NCBI RefSeq assembly: GCF_019972115.1
Contig: NZ_BPFJ01000001.1
Coordinates: forward strand, 806,001-870,000
Source of the DNA: Sulfurovum sp. TSL6
Lineage (GTDB): Bacteria; Campylobacterota; Campylobacteria; Campylobacterales; Sulfurovaceae
Reading direction: 5' to 3'
DNA: 64,000 bases
In this document: positions 1 through 9,273 of the stretch, one piece after another
Numbering within the stretch: position 1 is the first letter of the stretch
How the letters are laid out: every line of letters starts with the position of its first letter
Program-made: the position numbers and the translations under genes
Notes under the pieces: generated by a model
What the model was told of the DNA's origin: nothing
What the model saw: only the letters and a program-made list of their open reading frames with translations
Databases searched by the model: none

Positions 1-1105
1 CACACGCCTCTTTGAGTGCATTATCAAAAGTTTCAACGGCATCTATCTCTTTTTTTCTATCAAAATTCAAAGCATTAAATTTAGCTACTGCATCATAGCG
101 GGAAATGGCTCTTCGACTCTCATGAAAAAATGAGCTTCGCAGTGTGGTCAGTGACTCTTTAGAAAATGTCACCCCACTCTGTGTCATGACCCTGAAAATA
201 GTTTGTGCAATATCAATGGCCATCTTTGCTACTCCACCTTCAAGCTCCTGGGCAGGGTTTTCTCCTAAGAGTTCTTGGTGTTTATGCTCATAACTCTCCA
301 TGATCTCTGTTTGACAAATACGTCGCACAGAAGTTTTATCATAGACTTCACTCAGCGTTGATACCTCTAAGCCCCAGGTAGGTGAAATACGAATCCCCCG
401 CGCAAGTGTACGGGTAAAGGCAAATTCTCCTGAAAGTGCATACCTGAAACTGTCCATATAGTTTAAATAGGCACTCTCTCCATAGGTACTTTTAAGTGCT
501 TTGATCAGCGGAGTGTAAAAGAGCCTTGTGACACGTCCATGCAGCTTGTCTGTCACACGTGAGTAGTAGCCTTTGTTAAATTCAAAATCCAGTGCCGGGT
601 GAATGATCGGGTAAAAAAGCCGAGCAGGAACTTCACGACTGTAGTTTACAATGTCGCAATCATGCAGGGCAAATGCAAAGGCATTTTTATCTGCAAGGGC
701 ATAGCCCAGCATCGTCCATACATTTCGACCTTTTCCTTTAATCTTAATACTGTTAAATCCTAGATCACTAAACTCTTGGTAGAGTTTTTGAACATTAGGC
801 CCATCATTCCAAAGTACTTCTACCCTCACATCGAGTGTGGACATGATCTCTTTAACCTTTTCAAACTCCTCTTCCGTTGCTCTGTCTAAGCCCAAAATGA
901 TCTTATAAAGATATTTTATCCCTTTCAGTTCTTTAAGGATCTGTTGCATAGCCGGTGTTTCAAATTCTGAGTAAAGTGCAGGCAGAAGCAGCACCATATT
1001 GTGTCTTTTTGAGAACTTTTCTAACTCAACCTCCATCTCATCAAGTGTTCTATTTGAGAGATTTTGTAGTGTTGTGATTAATCCGTTTTGAAAAAAATCT
1101 GCCAT
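1..1105 (-). CDS. Glucosyl-3-phosphoglycerate synthase-like glycosyltransferase (3' end cut by window)
   Basis: An open frame of 368 codons runs off the left edge. It starts at the ATG at 1105, which has a GGAG ribosome site just upstream. The protein has a GT-A type nucleotide-sugar fold pattern: hydrophobic beta strand and LPALYSEF near residues 38-48, GKGRNVW near 124-130, and an HDCDI metal-binding DXD-type motif near 148-152. This resembles the GpgS/GT81 family, which moves glucose from an NDP-sugar to 3-phosphoglycerate for glucosylglycerate or related solutes. The next two genes, a glycerate 2-kinase and an MPGP-type phosphatase, fit such a pathway. The family is recognised from overall pattern. 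The sugar donor, and glucosyl versus mannosyl product, cannot be read from sequence alone. Confidence 0.7.
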   Translation of the reverse strand, partial: MADFFQNGLITTLQNLSNRTLDEMEVELEKFSKRHNMVLLLPALYSEFETPAMQQILKELKGIKYLYKIILGLDRATEEEFEKVKEIMSTLDVRVEVLWNDGPNVQKLYQEFSDLGFNSIKIKGKGRNVWTMLGYALADKNAFAFALHDCDIVNYSREVPARLFYPIIHPALDFEFNKGYYSRVTDKLHGRVTRLFYTPLIKALKSTYGESAYLNYMDSFRYALSGEFAFTRTLARGIRISPTWGLEVSTLSEVYDKTSVRRICQTEIMESYEHKHQELLGENPAQELEGGVAKMAIDIAQTIFRVMTQSGVTFSKESLTTLRSSFFHESRRAISRYDAVAKFNALNFDRKKEIDAVETFDNALKEAC

Positions 1106-1115
1106 TGCTTCTCCT

Positions 1116-2270
1116 TTATTTTTTTAAGATGATCATAAAATCCATCACATTCGTTCCTGTAGAACCTATGGTAAAATCGGAATTTAGTGCTTTAAAAAAA
1201 GTATAACTGTCACTGTTTTTTAAATATGTTTTTGGTTTTAAGCCTTTTATTTTCATTTTTTTGTAAATATTTGATTCTAAAAAGGCGCCTGTTGCAGGCG
1301 AATTTCCATCGATACCATCACTCCCTGCAATTAAAATAGAGATCTTGTCCGAAACCAATGCATCTTCCAGCAGTCTTAGAGCCAACTCCTGGTTGCGACC
1401 TCCTTTACCCGTACCTTTGACTTCTGTGGTCGTCTCTCCGCCAAAAAGCAGACAAAAAGAGTCATATCTTTTGTCATACTCTTTTATTTTTTTAATTAGA
1501 TATTTCGCAGCCTCTTTAGAAGGTCCGTTGAGTGTATTCGTTACTATTTTTACCCTCTCAACTTTGCCTTTGATATACTTTTTTGCCTCTTTTAAAGCAA
1601 TCGTATTGTTTCCGATAATATGGTGAGGTATTTTACCGTTCATCATTGGAGCAGAACCGATAGTCTGTAGATCATCACCGATCACATCACTCAATACCAA
1701 AACCACCCCTTTGGCCTTTGTATGGTTCGCCAGTTTTCCACCTTTGATCTGAGAGATAGCTTTTCGTACACTGTTCATTGTTTGAATATCTATACCCGAA
1801 CCTAGCAATGCGGAGGATATTTTTTGAAAATTCTCTAAAGTGATGCCATCAATAGGTTTTTCGATCATGGCTGAAGCCCCACCTGAAAGACAGAAGATGA
1901 AAAAGTCATCTTCACCCATGGTTTGCATAGCTTCGATCAGTTTTTCTGCAGCGTCAATACTCTTTTGTGAAACTAAAGGATGTGTTGAAGTATGGTGTTC
2001 AATAAAGCTACATTCACCCTCTTGATGTGAAATAGCAACCCCTCCTTGGATCAGAGGTCCTAAAATCTTTTCTACAGCCTTTGCCATACCTAATCCAGCT
2101 TTCCCCACGGAAAAAAGGTATAGTTTATTCAACTTTTTCAAAGGGTAAGCCGTGTTGCAAATGGTGAGATTTTTTTCATCCAAAGTGATATTGTTACGAA
2201 TGATCGTCTCGGCTTTTACCGCCTGGAGGGCTTGGTGATAGATCTGTGCTAATATTTTTTTATTAGACAT
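1116..2270 (-). CDS. Glycerate 2-kinase (MOFRL / DUF4147 family)
   Basis: At 384 residues this is slightly shorter than most class II glycerate kinases. The N-terminal DUF4147 domain spans about 1-230 with a conserved SGGASAMIE stretch near 128-136. The C-terminal MOFRL domain follows from about 270, with GGETT, KGGRNQELAL and AGSDGIDGNSPATGAF, the last being a family signature. The enzyme phosphorylates D-glycerate to 2-phosphoglycerate. It overlaps the upstream phosphatase gene by 8 bp and lies 10 bp before the glycosyltransferase, so the three are one operon. It probably returns glycerate freed from a glycerate-based solute to glycolysis; that role is inferred from context. Confidence 0.88.
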   Translation of the reverse strand: MSNKKILAQIYHQALQAVKAETIIRNNITLDEKNLTICNTAYPLKKLNKLYLFSVGKAGLGMAKAVEKILGPLIQGGVAISHQEGECSFIEHHTSTHPLVSQKSIDAAEKLIEAMQTMGEDDFFIFCLSGGASAMIEKPIDGITLENFQKISSALLGSGIDIQTMNSVRKAISQIKGGKLANHTKAKGVVLVLSDVIGDDLQTIGSAPMMNGKIPHHIIGNNTIALKEAKKYIKGKVERVKIVTNTLNGPSKEAAKYLIKKIKEYDKRYDSFCLLFGGETTTEVKGTGKGGRNQELALRLLEDALVSDKISILIAGSDGIDGNSPATGAFLESNIYKKMKIKGLKPKTYLKNSDSYTFFKALNSDFTIGSTGTNVMDFMIILKK

Positions 2271-3057
2271 TTTTCAATACCATTTCATTCCAGCCTTTAC
2301 TGCCTTGATAACTTGATTTTTGTATATGGGTCACATTGGTTTCAAGATAGCTTCCATCATATTTTTGAATCAAAATAGGTATGTCAACATGCTCCAGCAT
2401 TTCAGTATCATTTTGGCTGTCACCTAAGGCAATGGAACGGATATTCTCATGATATAATGCTTCAAAAAGTTCTATCGTCTTGATCACGGCAATTCCTTTA
2501 TCCTGGGATTCACGCATTAAGTGATAGAATCGTCCGCCTTGGGTGATTTTTAACGCATAAGAGTGAGCCAACTTTTTTAATGCGTCTAATTTTGTCTCAT
2601 TCTTAAGTATAAATGGTTCCGTAAAATCACGATGTTTTGCAAGGATAACATCTCTTTGGCTCAAGCCCGTTAAATGTATAATTTCATCATCAGACATATC
2701 ACTCATTCCAAGCATACTGAATTCATCTTTATAGCGTCTATAAAATTCCAGAACTTTCGTATAAGATTCACCAAAGACCATAACTTTCTTATCATCATAA
2801 TTTCCAAGAAATGACAGATCAAGTCCTTGATACCCATCAGGTATAAAGAGTGCTGCACCATTTTCAACAATAAAAGGTTCCGAGATACCGACCTTTTCTT
2901 GCAAATATTCAACTTCCGCTTTCGTTTTACTCGTAGTGAAAATAAGAGGAATCCCTGCCTCTTTGATTTTTTGCAGTGCCTCAAAAGATTCTTCAAAGGA
3001 GTAATCATGGTGATTTAAAAAAGTACCATCTAGATCAGTGAATATTATACGTTTCAT
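2263..3057 (-). CDS. HAD-IIB phosphatase, mannosyl-3-phosphoglycerate phosphatase type
   Basis: The protein begins MKRIIFTDLDGTF, HAD motif I with the two catalytic aspartates DLD. Motif II is the FTTSKTKAE stretch and motif IV is ALGDSQNDTEML near the C-terminus. VENGAALFIP is typical of the MPGP/YedP branch. It should remove phosphate from mannosyl- or glucosyl-3-phosphoglycerate, the step after the synthase two genes downstream. The frame stays open to an ATG at 3093, but the extra 12 residues would put the HAD motif unusually far in, so the start at 3057 is preferred. Neither start has a clear ribosome site. It is the first gene of the three-gene solute operon. Confidence 0.78.
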   Translation of the reverse strand: MKRIIFTDLDGTFLNHHDYSFEESFEALQKIKEAGIPLIFTTSKTKAEVEYLQEKVGISEPFIVENGAALFIPDGYQGLDLSFLGNYDDKKVMVFGESYTKVLEFYRRYKDEFSMLGMSDMSDDEIIHLTGLSQRDVILAKHRDFTEPFILKNETKLDALKKLAHSYALKITQGGRFYHLMRESQDKGIAVIKTIELFEALYHENIRSIALGDSQNDTEMLEHVDIPILIQKYDGSYLETNVTHIQKSSYQGSKGWNEMVLKNV

Positions 3058-3265
3058 ACACATACTATAACATATTAGTGAAATATCATTCATGAATTAT
3101 TGTATAATATCTATACAATTAATAAATAATTTATTATCTAACATTATTATTTATTAACCAATGGGCAGCACTGTAGTTTTACTGTCTTACATACGTTTAA
3201 ATACTAAAGAGTAGAGGCAGTGTTCTATGCATACCTACCTGCTGATTGTACTTATCACTATAAAA

Positions 3266-4486
3266 TCATAGTTCCTGCAATTTACTCTTCAAAATAATTT
3301 TTCCTGCCTCTACTCCTGGTTGATCATAAGTATTGACATCTATCAATTCTCCCACCAAAGATGTGAGTAATTCATAATAGAATATAAGAGAACCGATATT
3401 TGATTCTGTCACACTTTGAATAGTGATCGTATCTAAAGGGATATTGTTTTGATCCAACAGTGCTTCGATCACAGAATCACATTGCATATTGATCAGTTTT
3501 GAAAAAGGAAGATTATTTAAACTGTCAAGCATTTCCAAATGAGGCAGTGTAATATCAGGTATCGTGGTATTGTCATGAAAATCTTCTATCTTTATAAAGG
3601 TCACCGATTTATCTCTGGTACCTTCCATGATCAGTTGTAAAAAAGAGTGTTGGTCTTCAGGCCCGATAAGTCCGATAGGAGTAAGCCCTACATGAAAGGC
3701 ACTGTGACGCTGATGTTTTCCTAAACTCTCACCCCAGAGTTGCACATACCATTGACAAAAGTATTTCAGTGTTTCTGAATAGGCAAAGATACAGTTAATA
3801 CTGTACTGTGCATGGTTTTTAGCATAATAGACAGCTTTTTCAAGCAACATATCTTGCACATATCCTTTGTTAAAGAATCTCTCTTTGATCAATTGTGCAC
3901 CCGTTAACAGGTCTCTGATATCAATACCGCACAGTGCCAAAGGGACCAAACCTACCGTTGAAAGGACTGAGAACCTACCGCCTACATTATCAGGAAGGTA
4001 GAGTACAGAAGCGTCTATCTCTTTGGCATATTTTTCAAGTGGCGAACCAGGGTCAGTAATAAAAGTATAGAAAGAGGGATCGTTTTGTAAAGAATAAATG
4101 TATTTATAGATAGAAAATGTTTCTACTGTGCTCCCTGATTTTGAGATGACCAAAAAATGTGTCTTATTGACATCAAGTTTGGAAAGGAGTTCAGTAATAT
4201 TGATAGGGTCGGTACTTTCAAAGAAATAGAGTTTTCTAGATAAGTCTTTGACCGGTTTCATGAATTCATAAACTGCCTTGGCCCCCAAAGAACTTCCTCC
4301 TATCCCGATCACCGCAATCGTTTCTATGGTTTCAGGAATCGTACTGCAATACTCAAGTATCGGACCAATATCCTGATCTGGCAAAGCATAATATCCTATA
4401 GACTTTTGTTCTTCAACAATGGCTTCAAATGCCTTTTCTTCTGCTCTTTTACTGATCGAACTAAAATAAAGTTTGTTTTTTATCAT
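3266..4486 (-). CDS. pgi: Glucose-6-phosphate isomerase, short form
   Basis: 406 residues, the length of the short Pgi found in Campylobacter relatives rather than the ~550-residue enterobacterial form. Phosphosugar-binding SIS motifs are visible: GIGGSSLGAKAVYE near 61-74, SKSGSTVET near 118, and the Pgi signature GGRFSVLSTVGLVPLALCG near 168-186. It interconverts glucose-6-P and fructose-6-P. It is the last gene of zwf-pgl-edd-eda-pgi, with 1 bp between eda and its start codon. In this setting it can feed fructose-6-P from gluconeogenesis into glucose-6-P for either glycogen or the Entner-Doudoroff route. Confidence 0.95.
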   Translation of the reverse strand: MIKNKLYFSSISKRAEEKAFEAIVEEQKSIGYYALPDQDIGPILEYCSTIPETIETIAVIGIGGSSLGAKAVYEFMKPVKDLSRKLYFFESTDPINITELLSKLDVNKTHFLVISKSGSTVETFSIYKYIYSLQNDPSFYTFITDPGSPLEKYAKEIDASVLYLPDNVGGRFSVLSTVGLVPLALCGIDIRDLLTGAQLIKERFFNKGYVQDMLLEKAVYYAKNHAQYSINCIFAYSETLKYFCQWYVQLWGESLGKHQRHSAFHVGLTPIGLIGPEDQHSFLQLIMEGTRDKSVTFIKIEDFHDNTTIPDITLPHLEMLDSLNNLPFSKLINMQCDSVIEALLDQNNIPLDTITIQSVTESNIGSLIFYYELLTSLVGELIDVNTYDQPGVEAGKIILKSKLQEL

Positions 4487-4487
4487 C

Positions 4488-5120
4488 TTATTTTTTTCCT
4501 TTTATGACCTGTGTGGCTTCTGTGCAAAGCTTTGTGATCTCTTTAAAATTTTTCTCTTTCATCGCATGTTTAGGGACGATCCAGCTTCCTCCTGCACAGA
4601 GCACATTTTCAAGTGAAAGGAAACCATTGATATTGTCAAGATTAATGCCTCCTGTAGGGCAAAATCTCATGCTGGGAAAAGGTCCGAAAAATGCCTTCAG
4701 AATCTCAATTCCTCCTGCAAGTGTTGCAGGAAAAAGTTTACAATGTTCAAAACCGTTATTTTTCGCAAGCATCACTTCTGAAGCCGTTGCCACGCCAGGA
4801 ATCAATGCAATATTTAATTCTTTTGAAGTCTGCATCAATGCTTCGCTGATACCTGGGCTAAAGACAAACGCTGCGCCATGAGCCACTGCATTTTTAAAAT
4901 CACTTCTATTGAGTACGGTTCCCGCACCGACATGCATCTGTGGCAAAGCCTTTGAAATGATCTCTATAGCCTTCAGACCTGCCTGGGTACGCAGTGTGAT
5001 CTCCATAATGTTAATGCCGCCCTCCAACAATGCTTTTGCAAGAGGGAGTGCATCTTCTTCATTCTCCAGTGCTATGACTGGAACGATAGGTGAAAGTTTC
5101 ATTACTGCTTCAGCCGTCAT
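4488..5120 (-). CDS. eda: KDPG/KHG aldolase
   Basis: 210 residues, usual for Eda. Class I aldolase residues are visible: Glu in IMEITLRT near 38-45, the GAGTV stretch near 64-68, and the Schiff-base lysine in HCKLFPA near 129-135, followed by the phosphate-binding PTGGI. It splits 2-keto-3-deoxy-6-phosphogluconate to pyruvate and glyceraldehyde-3-P. The start at 5120 overlaps the edd stop by 4 bp (ATGA) and has AAGGAG upstream, so translation is coupled to edd. Confidence 0.95.
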   Translation of the reverse strand: MTAEAVMKLSPIVPVIALENEEDALPLAKALLEGGINIMEITLRTQAGLKAIEIISKALPQMHVGAGTVLNRSDFKNAVAHGAAFVFSPGISEALMQTSKELNIALIPGVATASEVMLAKNNGFEHCKLFPATLAGGIEILKAFFGPFPSMRFCPTGGINLDNINGFLSLENVLCAGGSWIVPKHAMKEKNFKEITKLCTEATQVIKGKK

Positions 5121-6946
5121 GCCCGCTCCTTACCAGAGATATCAAATAGACTTGCACCCTCTTCTGCCATACCGACACTCTGACGGACAGAGACAAAAAG
5201 CTCTCTACCAAACCCATGGGTATTGGCACTAAGGTCTGGTCTGTCAATGGTACGTGCCTTTAACTCTGCATCCTCAACCAAAAGCATGATCTCCCCTTTT
5301 TTTGCATCAAAACGGATCATATCCCCGCTTTTAACCTTGGCCAGAAGTCCTCCATCAAGGGCTTCTGGAGAAAAGTGAATGGCAGAAGGCACTTTGCCCG
5401 AGGCACCGGACATACGTCCATCGGTGATAATGGCAACTTTATACCCCTTGTCTTGAAGTGCACCAAGCGGCGGCATCAGTCCGTGTAACTCCGGCATTCC
5501 ATTGGCCTTTGGACCCTGATAACGCACTACAGCAATAAAGTCTTTTTCCAATTCACCTTGATGAAATGCATCCTGTAAAGCTTCCTGAGATTCAAAAACG
5601 ATCGCCGGTGCTTCAATGAAAAACTGTTCGGGCTTCAATGCAGAGGTCTTGATAACACTGCGTCCAAGATTTCCATTGAGGAGTTTAAGCCCTCCCTCTT
5701 CACTGAAAGGTGTTTCTTTGCTCGAAATCACCTCTTTGTTACGTGAAACCTGAGGACCGGATTCAAAGGTCAAAATACTCTCACTCATGTGAGGTTCAAC
5801 AATATAGGCATCCAGCCCTCTGCCTACAATTGTTTCGACATCATTATGCACAAGTCCTGCATCAAGTAGTTGTGAAATGACAACACTCATCCCTCCTGCG
5901 TCTCTAAAATGATTCACATCCGCCTGCCCGTTTGGATACATTTTACAGAGCAGAGGGGTCACCTTTGATATCTCATCAAAGTCATCCCAATTAAGTAGTA
6001 TTCCCGCCGCTCTTGCCATAGCGATAAGATGAATGGTATGATTCGTAGAACCACCTGTTGCCATCAACCCTACGATAGCATTGACAAAACTTTTTTCATC
6101 AATGATATCAGCTATAGGTTTGTAGCTTCCCCTTAACTCTGTCATCGTTAAGATCGTTTTTGCAGCATGTGCAGTCAATGCTTCTCGCAAAGGCGTATTG
6201 GTATTGATAAAAGAGCTGTTTGGAAGTTGCAATCCCATCATCTCAAGCAACATTTGATTGGAGTTTGCCGTACCATAGAATGTACAGGTACCGCTACTGT
6301 GATACGAAGCAGATTCGACTTTGAGCAGCGCATCTTCACTCACCTTGCCTTGGGCAAAATCTTGACGTACTTTTGCTTTTTGTGCATTACTGATACCTGA
6401 AGGCATAGGGCCTGCAGGAACGAAGACTCCAGGAAGATGTCCAAAGGCCAAAGCACCGATCACAAGTCCCGGAACGATCTTATCACACACACCAAGATAA
6501 AGTGCACCATCATAGACATTATGAGAAAGACCTATAGCAGTTCCCATGGCAATATTATCACGACTGAAAAGACTCAACTCCATACCAGGCTGTGATTGGG
6601 TGACACCATCACACATTGCAGGGACCCCACCTGCAACCTGTGCAGTAGCACCCAGATCCATCAAGGTACGTTTTATCAATGGAGGATAGAGTTTATACGG
6701 CTCATGTGCAGAGAGCATATCGTTATAGGCTGTGATAATAGCAATATTAGGACTTTCTAATCCAGCAAGCGATTTTTTTTCACCCTCTTCCATAGGTGCC
6801 ATAGCATGTGCTAAATTACTGCATCCCAGTTTATTACGGTTGACGCCATGTCCTTTTGCTAAAGCAATTCGGTCCAGGTAAATGGTTCTACTCTCTAAAG
6901 AACGTTCACGAATTCTGTCTGTCACTTTTTGAATAACTTCATTCAT
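5117..6946 (-). CDS. edd: 6-phosphogluconate dehydratase
   Basis: 609 residues, full family length for Edd of the IlvD/Edd superfamily. Cysteines expected to hold the Fe-S cluster are visible in PAMCDGVTQSQPGMELS near 153-170 and SGTCTFYGTANSNQM near 218-232. GRMSGASGKVPSAIH is the C-terminal family signature. It dehydrates 6-phosphogluconate to KDPG, the committed Entner-Doudoroff step. Four-bp overlaps with both pgl and eda indicate one transcript. The Fe-S cluster implies oxygen sensitivity, consistent with a microaerobic or anaerobic host. Confidence 0.95.
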   Translation of the reverse strand: MNEVIQKVTDRIRERSLESRTIYLDRIALAKGHGVNRNKLGCSNLAHAMAPMEEGEKKSLAGLESPNIAIITAYNDMLSAHEPYKLYPPLIKRTLMDLGATAQVAGGVPAMCDGVTQSQPGMELSLFSRDNIAMGTAIGLSHNVYDGALYLGVCDKIVPGLVIGALAFGHLPGVFVPAGPMPSGISNAQKAKVRQDFAQGKVSEDALLKVESASYHSSGTCTFYGTANSNQMLLEMMGLQLPNSSFINTNTPLREALTAHAAKTILTMTELRGSYKPIADIIDEKSFVNAIVGLMATGGSTNHTIHLIAMARAAGILLNWDDFDEISKVTPLLCKMYPNGQADVNHFRDAGGMSVVISQLLDAGLVHNDVETIVGRGLDAYIVEPHMSESILTFESGPQVSRNKEVISSKETPFSEEGGLKLLNGNLGRSVIKTSALKPEQFFIEAPAIVFESQEALQDAFHQGELEKDFIAVVRYQGPKANGMPELHGLMPPLGALQDKGYKVAIITDGRMSGASGKVPSAIHFSPEALDGGLLAKVKSGDMIRFDAKKGEIMLLVEDAELKARTIDRPDLSANTHGFGRELFVSVRQSVGMAEEGASLFDISGKERA

Positions 6947-7641
6947 CTGTAAAATACCTCTATCTCTTTAATGTCTTGATTTAATACACTGCGTATAGGC
7001 ATCATATACATATCTTCTCCGGCAATCGCTTCTTCATACACAGCAATCTTCTCATCACCTTCAAAATGGATATAAATATGTTTGGCACCTAAAATGGCCC
7101 AACGGGTTAAACTCATCCTTGTATAAGGTGCTGTTGTCGGTTCTATAGCGATACAAAAGTTTTGATTTTTAAGATCAAAAGCCTCTTCTAGTTTAATATT
7201 CTCCGGGAAAAGAGACGCCGTATGGGCATCAGTTCCCATACCCAAGATGAGTACATCAAAAGGGAAAAGCTTCTCTTTCATCTTTTTTGAACATAGTTTT
7301 TGTGCAGTATAGATATCTGTATCTTCACAATACATCCCTACAAAGTGAGCCTTTGCAGCCTCTTCTTGAAGCAGATATTTTTTGACAAAATGTTCATTGC
7401 TCTCTTCTTTGGAAACATCAACCCATCGTTCATCACAAAGACCTACAGTTACTTTATCCCAATCCAAAACTTCTTTTCTAAGTTTTTCAAATAAAGGTTT
7501 AGGTGTACTTCCCCCTGAAACAAGTAGAGAAGCTTTTCCCTTTTCCTCAATGGCTTTTTGAAGATTTGCCAGTATACTTTGACTTAATGCCTCTATAAGT
7601 GCTTTTTGTTCATTAAAAGCATGTACAGATCTACTCATCAT
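6943..7641 (-). CDS. pgl: 6-phosphogluconolactonase
   Basis: A DevB/Pgl-type protein of about 232 residues with the nagB/RpiA-like fold: LLVSGGSTPKPLFE near 38-51, VGLCDERWV near 67-75 and GMGTDAHTASLFP near 134-146. It hydrolyses 6-phosphogluconolactone. The frame opens at 7656, but the pair of ATGs at 7641/7638 has AGGAG 5 nt upstream, so 7641 is preferred. That start overlaps the zwf stop by 11 bp. It sits between zwf and edd in pathway order. Confidence 0.93.
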   Translation of the reverse strand: MMSRSVHAFNEQKALIEALSQSILANLQKAIEEKGKASLLVSGGSTPKPLFEKLRKEVLDWDKVTVGLCDERWVDVSKEESNEHFVKKYLLQEEAAKAHFVGMYCEDTDIYTAQKLCSKKMKEKLFPFDVLILGMGTDAHTASLFPENIKLEEAFDLKNQNFCIAIEPTTAPYTRMSLTRWAILGAKHIYIHFEGDEKIAVYEEAIAGEDMYMMPIRSVLNQDIKEIEVFYR

Positions 7642-9094
7642 GCCAACTCCTGCCATCTCTAGCGATTAATTGCACTGCAGCACTTGGTCCATCCGTTCCC
7701 GCACTGTAACTTTTCATCGGAACCATATCTGCTGCCCAGCTTTCCAAGATCACATCTGCCCATTTCCATGCTGCTTCCACTTCATCCAAACGCATAAAAA
7801 GTGTCGGATTTGCACGAATCACATCTAAAAGCAAGCGCTCATAGGCATCTGGCTTATGTGCAACATTTAAAGGTGTATTGAGCTCAAGTTCTACAGGTTT
7901 TAACATCATCTGTTCACTGAGACCCGGAATTTTATTCATCAGCTGCAGATGGATACTCTCTTTGGGCTGCAGTGCAATGACCAGTTTATTTTCTGAGATA
8001 CATTTACCTTGATTGGCAAAAATAGAGTGTGGTATACCTTTAAAATGTATCACGATCTCAGAATTTCGACGTCCCATACGTTTACCGCTTCTAAGGTAAA
8101 AAGGTACCCCATTCCAACGCCAATTGTCGATATCTACACGAAGTGCAGCAAAAGTTTCTGTAGTACTTTCTTCCATACCGTCACCCTCACGATAACCCGG
8201 TACAGGCATGCCGTCACTAGAACCCTTCGTGTACTGCGCACGTACTGTTTTCTGTTCAATATCCGCAGGTGACATTCTACGAAGAGAACGGAGTACTTTC
8301 ACCTTCTCATCACGTACACTGTCAGCATCAAGTGAGCAAGGCGGCTCCATCGCTACAAGACAAAGCAACTGCATGAGGTGATTTTGCACCATATCACGCA
8401 TCGCACCATAATCATCGTAATATCCCCAACGTCCTTCAACACCGACACTTTCGGCTACAGTGATCTGTATATGGTCAATATGGTTTGAATTCCACAATGG
8501 CATAAAAAATCTGTTTGAAAAACGTAGCGCCATGATATTTTGTACGGTATCTTTACCCAGATAATGGTCGATACGGTAGATCTGTGATTCTTCAAAATAC
8601 TTCAGTACTTCGACATTGATCACACGTGATGATTCAAGATCTCTTCCTATAGGTTTTTCAAGCACTACCCTGCTTTGTGGTGTGACAAGCTCTAACTTGC
8701 TCATAGACATACAGATCGTACCAAAAAAGTCAGGTGCTGTAGAAAGATAGTTCACTCTTTCTCTTTCTGGATACGCATCCAATAACGTTTTAAGTCCTGT
8801 ATAGCTCTCCACTATATCAAACTCAATGGTCACTACATGAAGTTGTGCTCTAAAATACTCAAATTTCTCCTCTTCAAAAGCATCATCTGATAAAAATTCT
8901 TTCAGTTTGGACTTCACCAGATCACAATGTTCATCATTACTCATAGGTACTCTGGTCGCTGTGATAATACGACTTTTCTCATCCAGATATCCGCTATTGC
9001 TCAAATGATACAGTGCAGGCATCAACTTCCTGAATGCTAGGTCACCATGTCCGCCAAAAATGGTAATATCACATAAACTTTCCATTGTATCCAT
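7631..9094 (-). CDS. zwf: Glucose-6-phosphate 1-dehydrogenase
   Basis: 487 residues, normal for Zwf. The N-terminal dinucleotide loop reads FGGHGDLAFRK near 13-23 instead of the usual GASGDLA. The substrate and catalytic motif RIDHYLGKD near 174-182 is intact. It oxidises glucose-6-P to 6-phosphogluconolactone with NAD(P). The start at 9094 has a GGAAGG site about 10 nt upstream. It heads the zwf-pgl-edd-eda-pgi operon; the 179-bp gap before it, after glk, is AT-rich and probably holds its own promoter, though glk read-through is possible. Confidence 0.96.
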   Translation of the reverse strand: MDTMESLCDITIFGGHGDLAFRKLMPALYHLSNSGYLDEKSRIITATRVPMSNDEHCDLVKSKLKEFLSDDAFEEEKFEYFRAQLHVVTIEFDIVESYTGLKTLLDAYPERERVNYLSTAPDFFGTICMSMSKLELVTPQSRVVLEKPIGRDLESSRVINVEVLKYFEESQIYRIDHYLGKDTVQNIMALRFSNRFFMPLWNSNHIDHIQITVAESVGVEGRWGYYDDYGAMRDMVQNHLMQLLCLVAMEPPCSLDADSVRDEKVKVLRSLRRMSPADIEQKTVRAQYTKGSSDGMPVPGYREGDGMEESTTETFAALRVDIDNWRWNGVPFYLRSGKRMGRRNSEIVIHFKGIPHSIFANQGKCISENKLVIALQPKESIHLQLMNKIPGLSEQMMLKPVELELNTPLNVAHKPDAYERLLLDVIRANPTLFMRLDEVEAAWKWADVILESWAADMVPMKSYSAGTDGPSAAVQLIARDGRSWHDE

Positions 9095-9273
9095 TTGATC
9101 TACCTTCCTTTCACGCTTATCGTAAAATCATCGTTCTATCAAATTCTAGTTATCAACTCATATTTTATTATAACACTTTATTATCTATCAATGATTATAA
9201 CCCAATATGGATCATAAGTAATCATTACTATGCCTATATTTTATGCAATCTGTATTTTAAAACCAAAATATCC

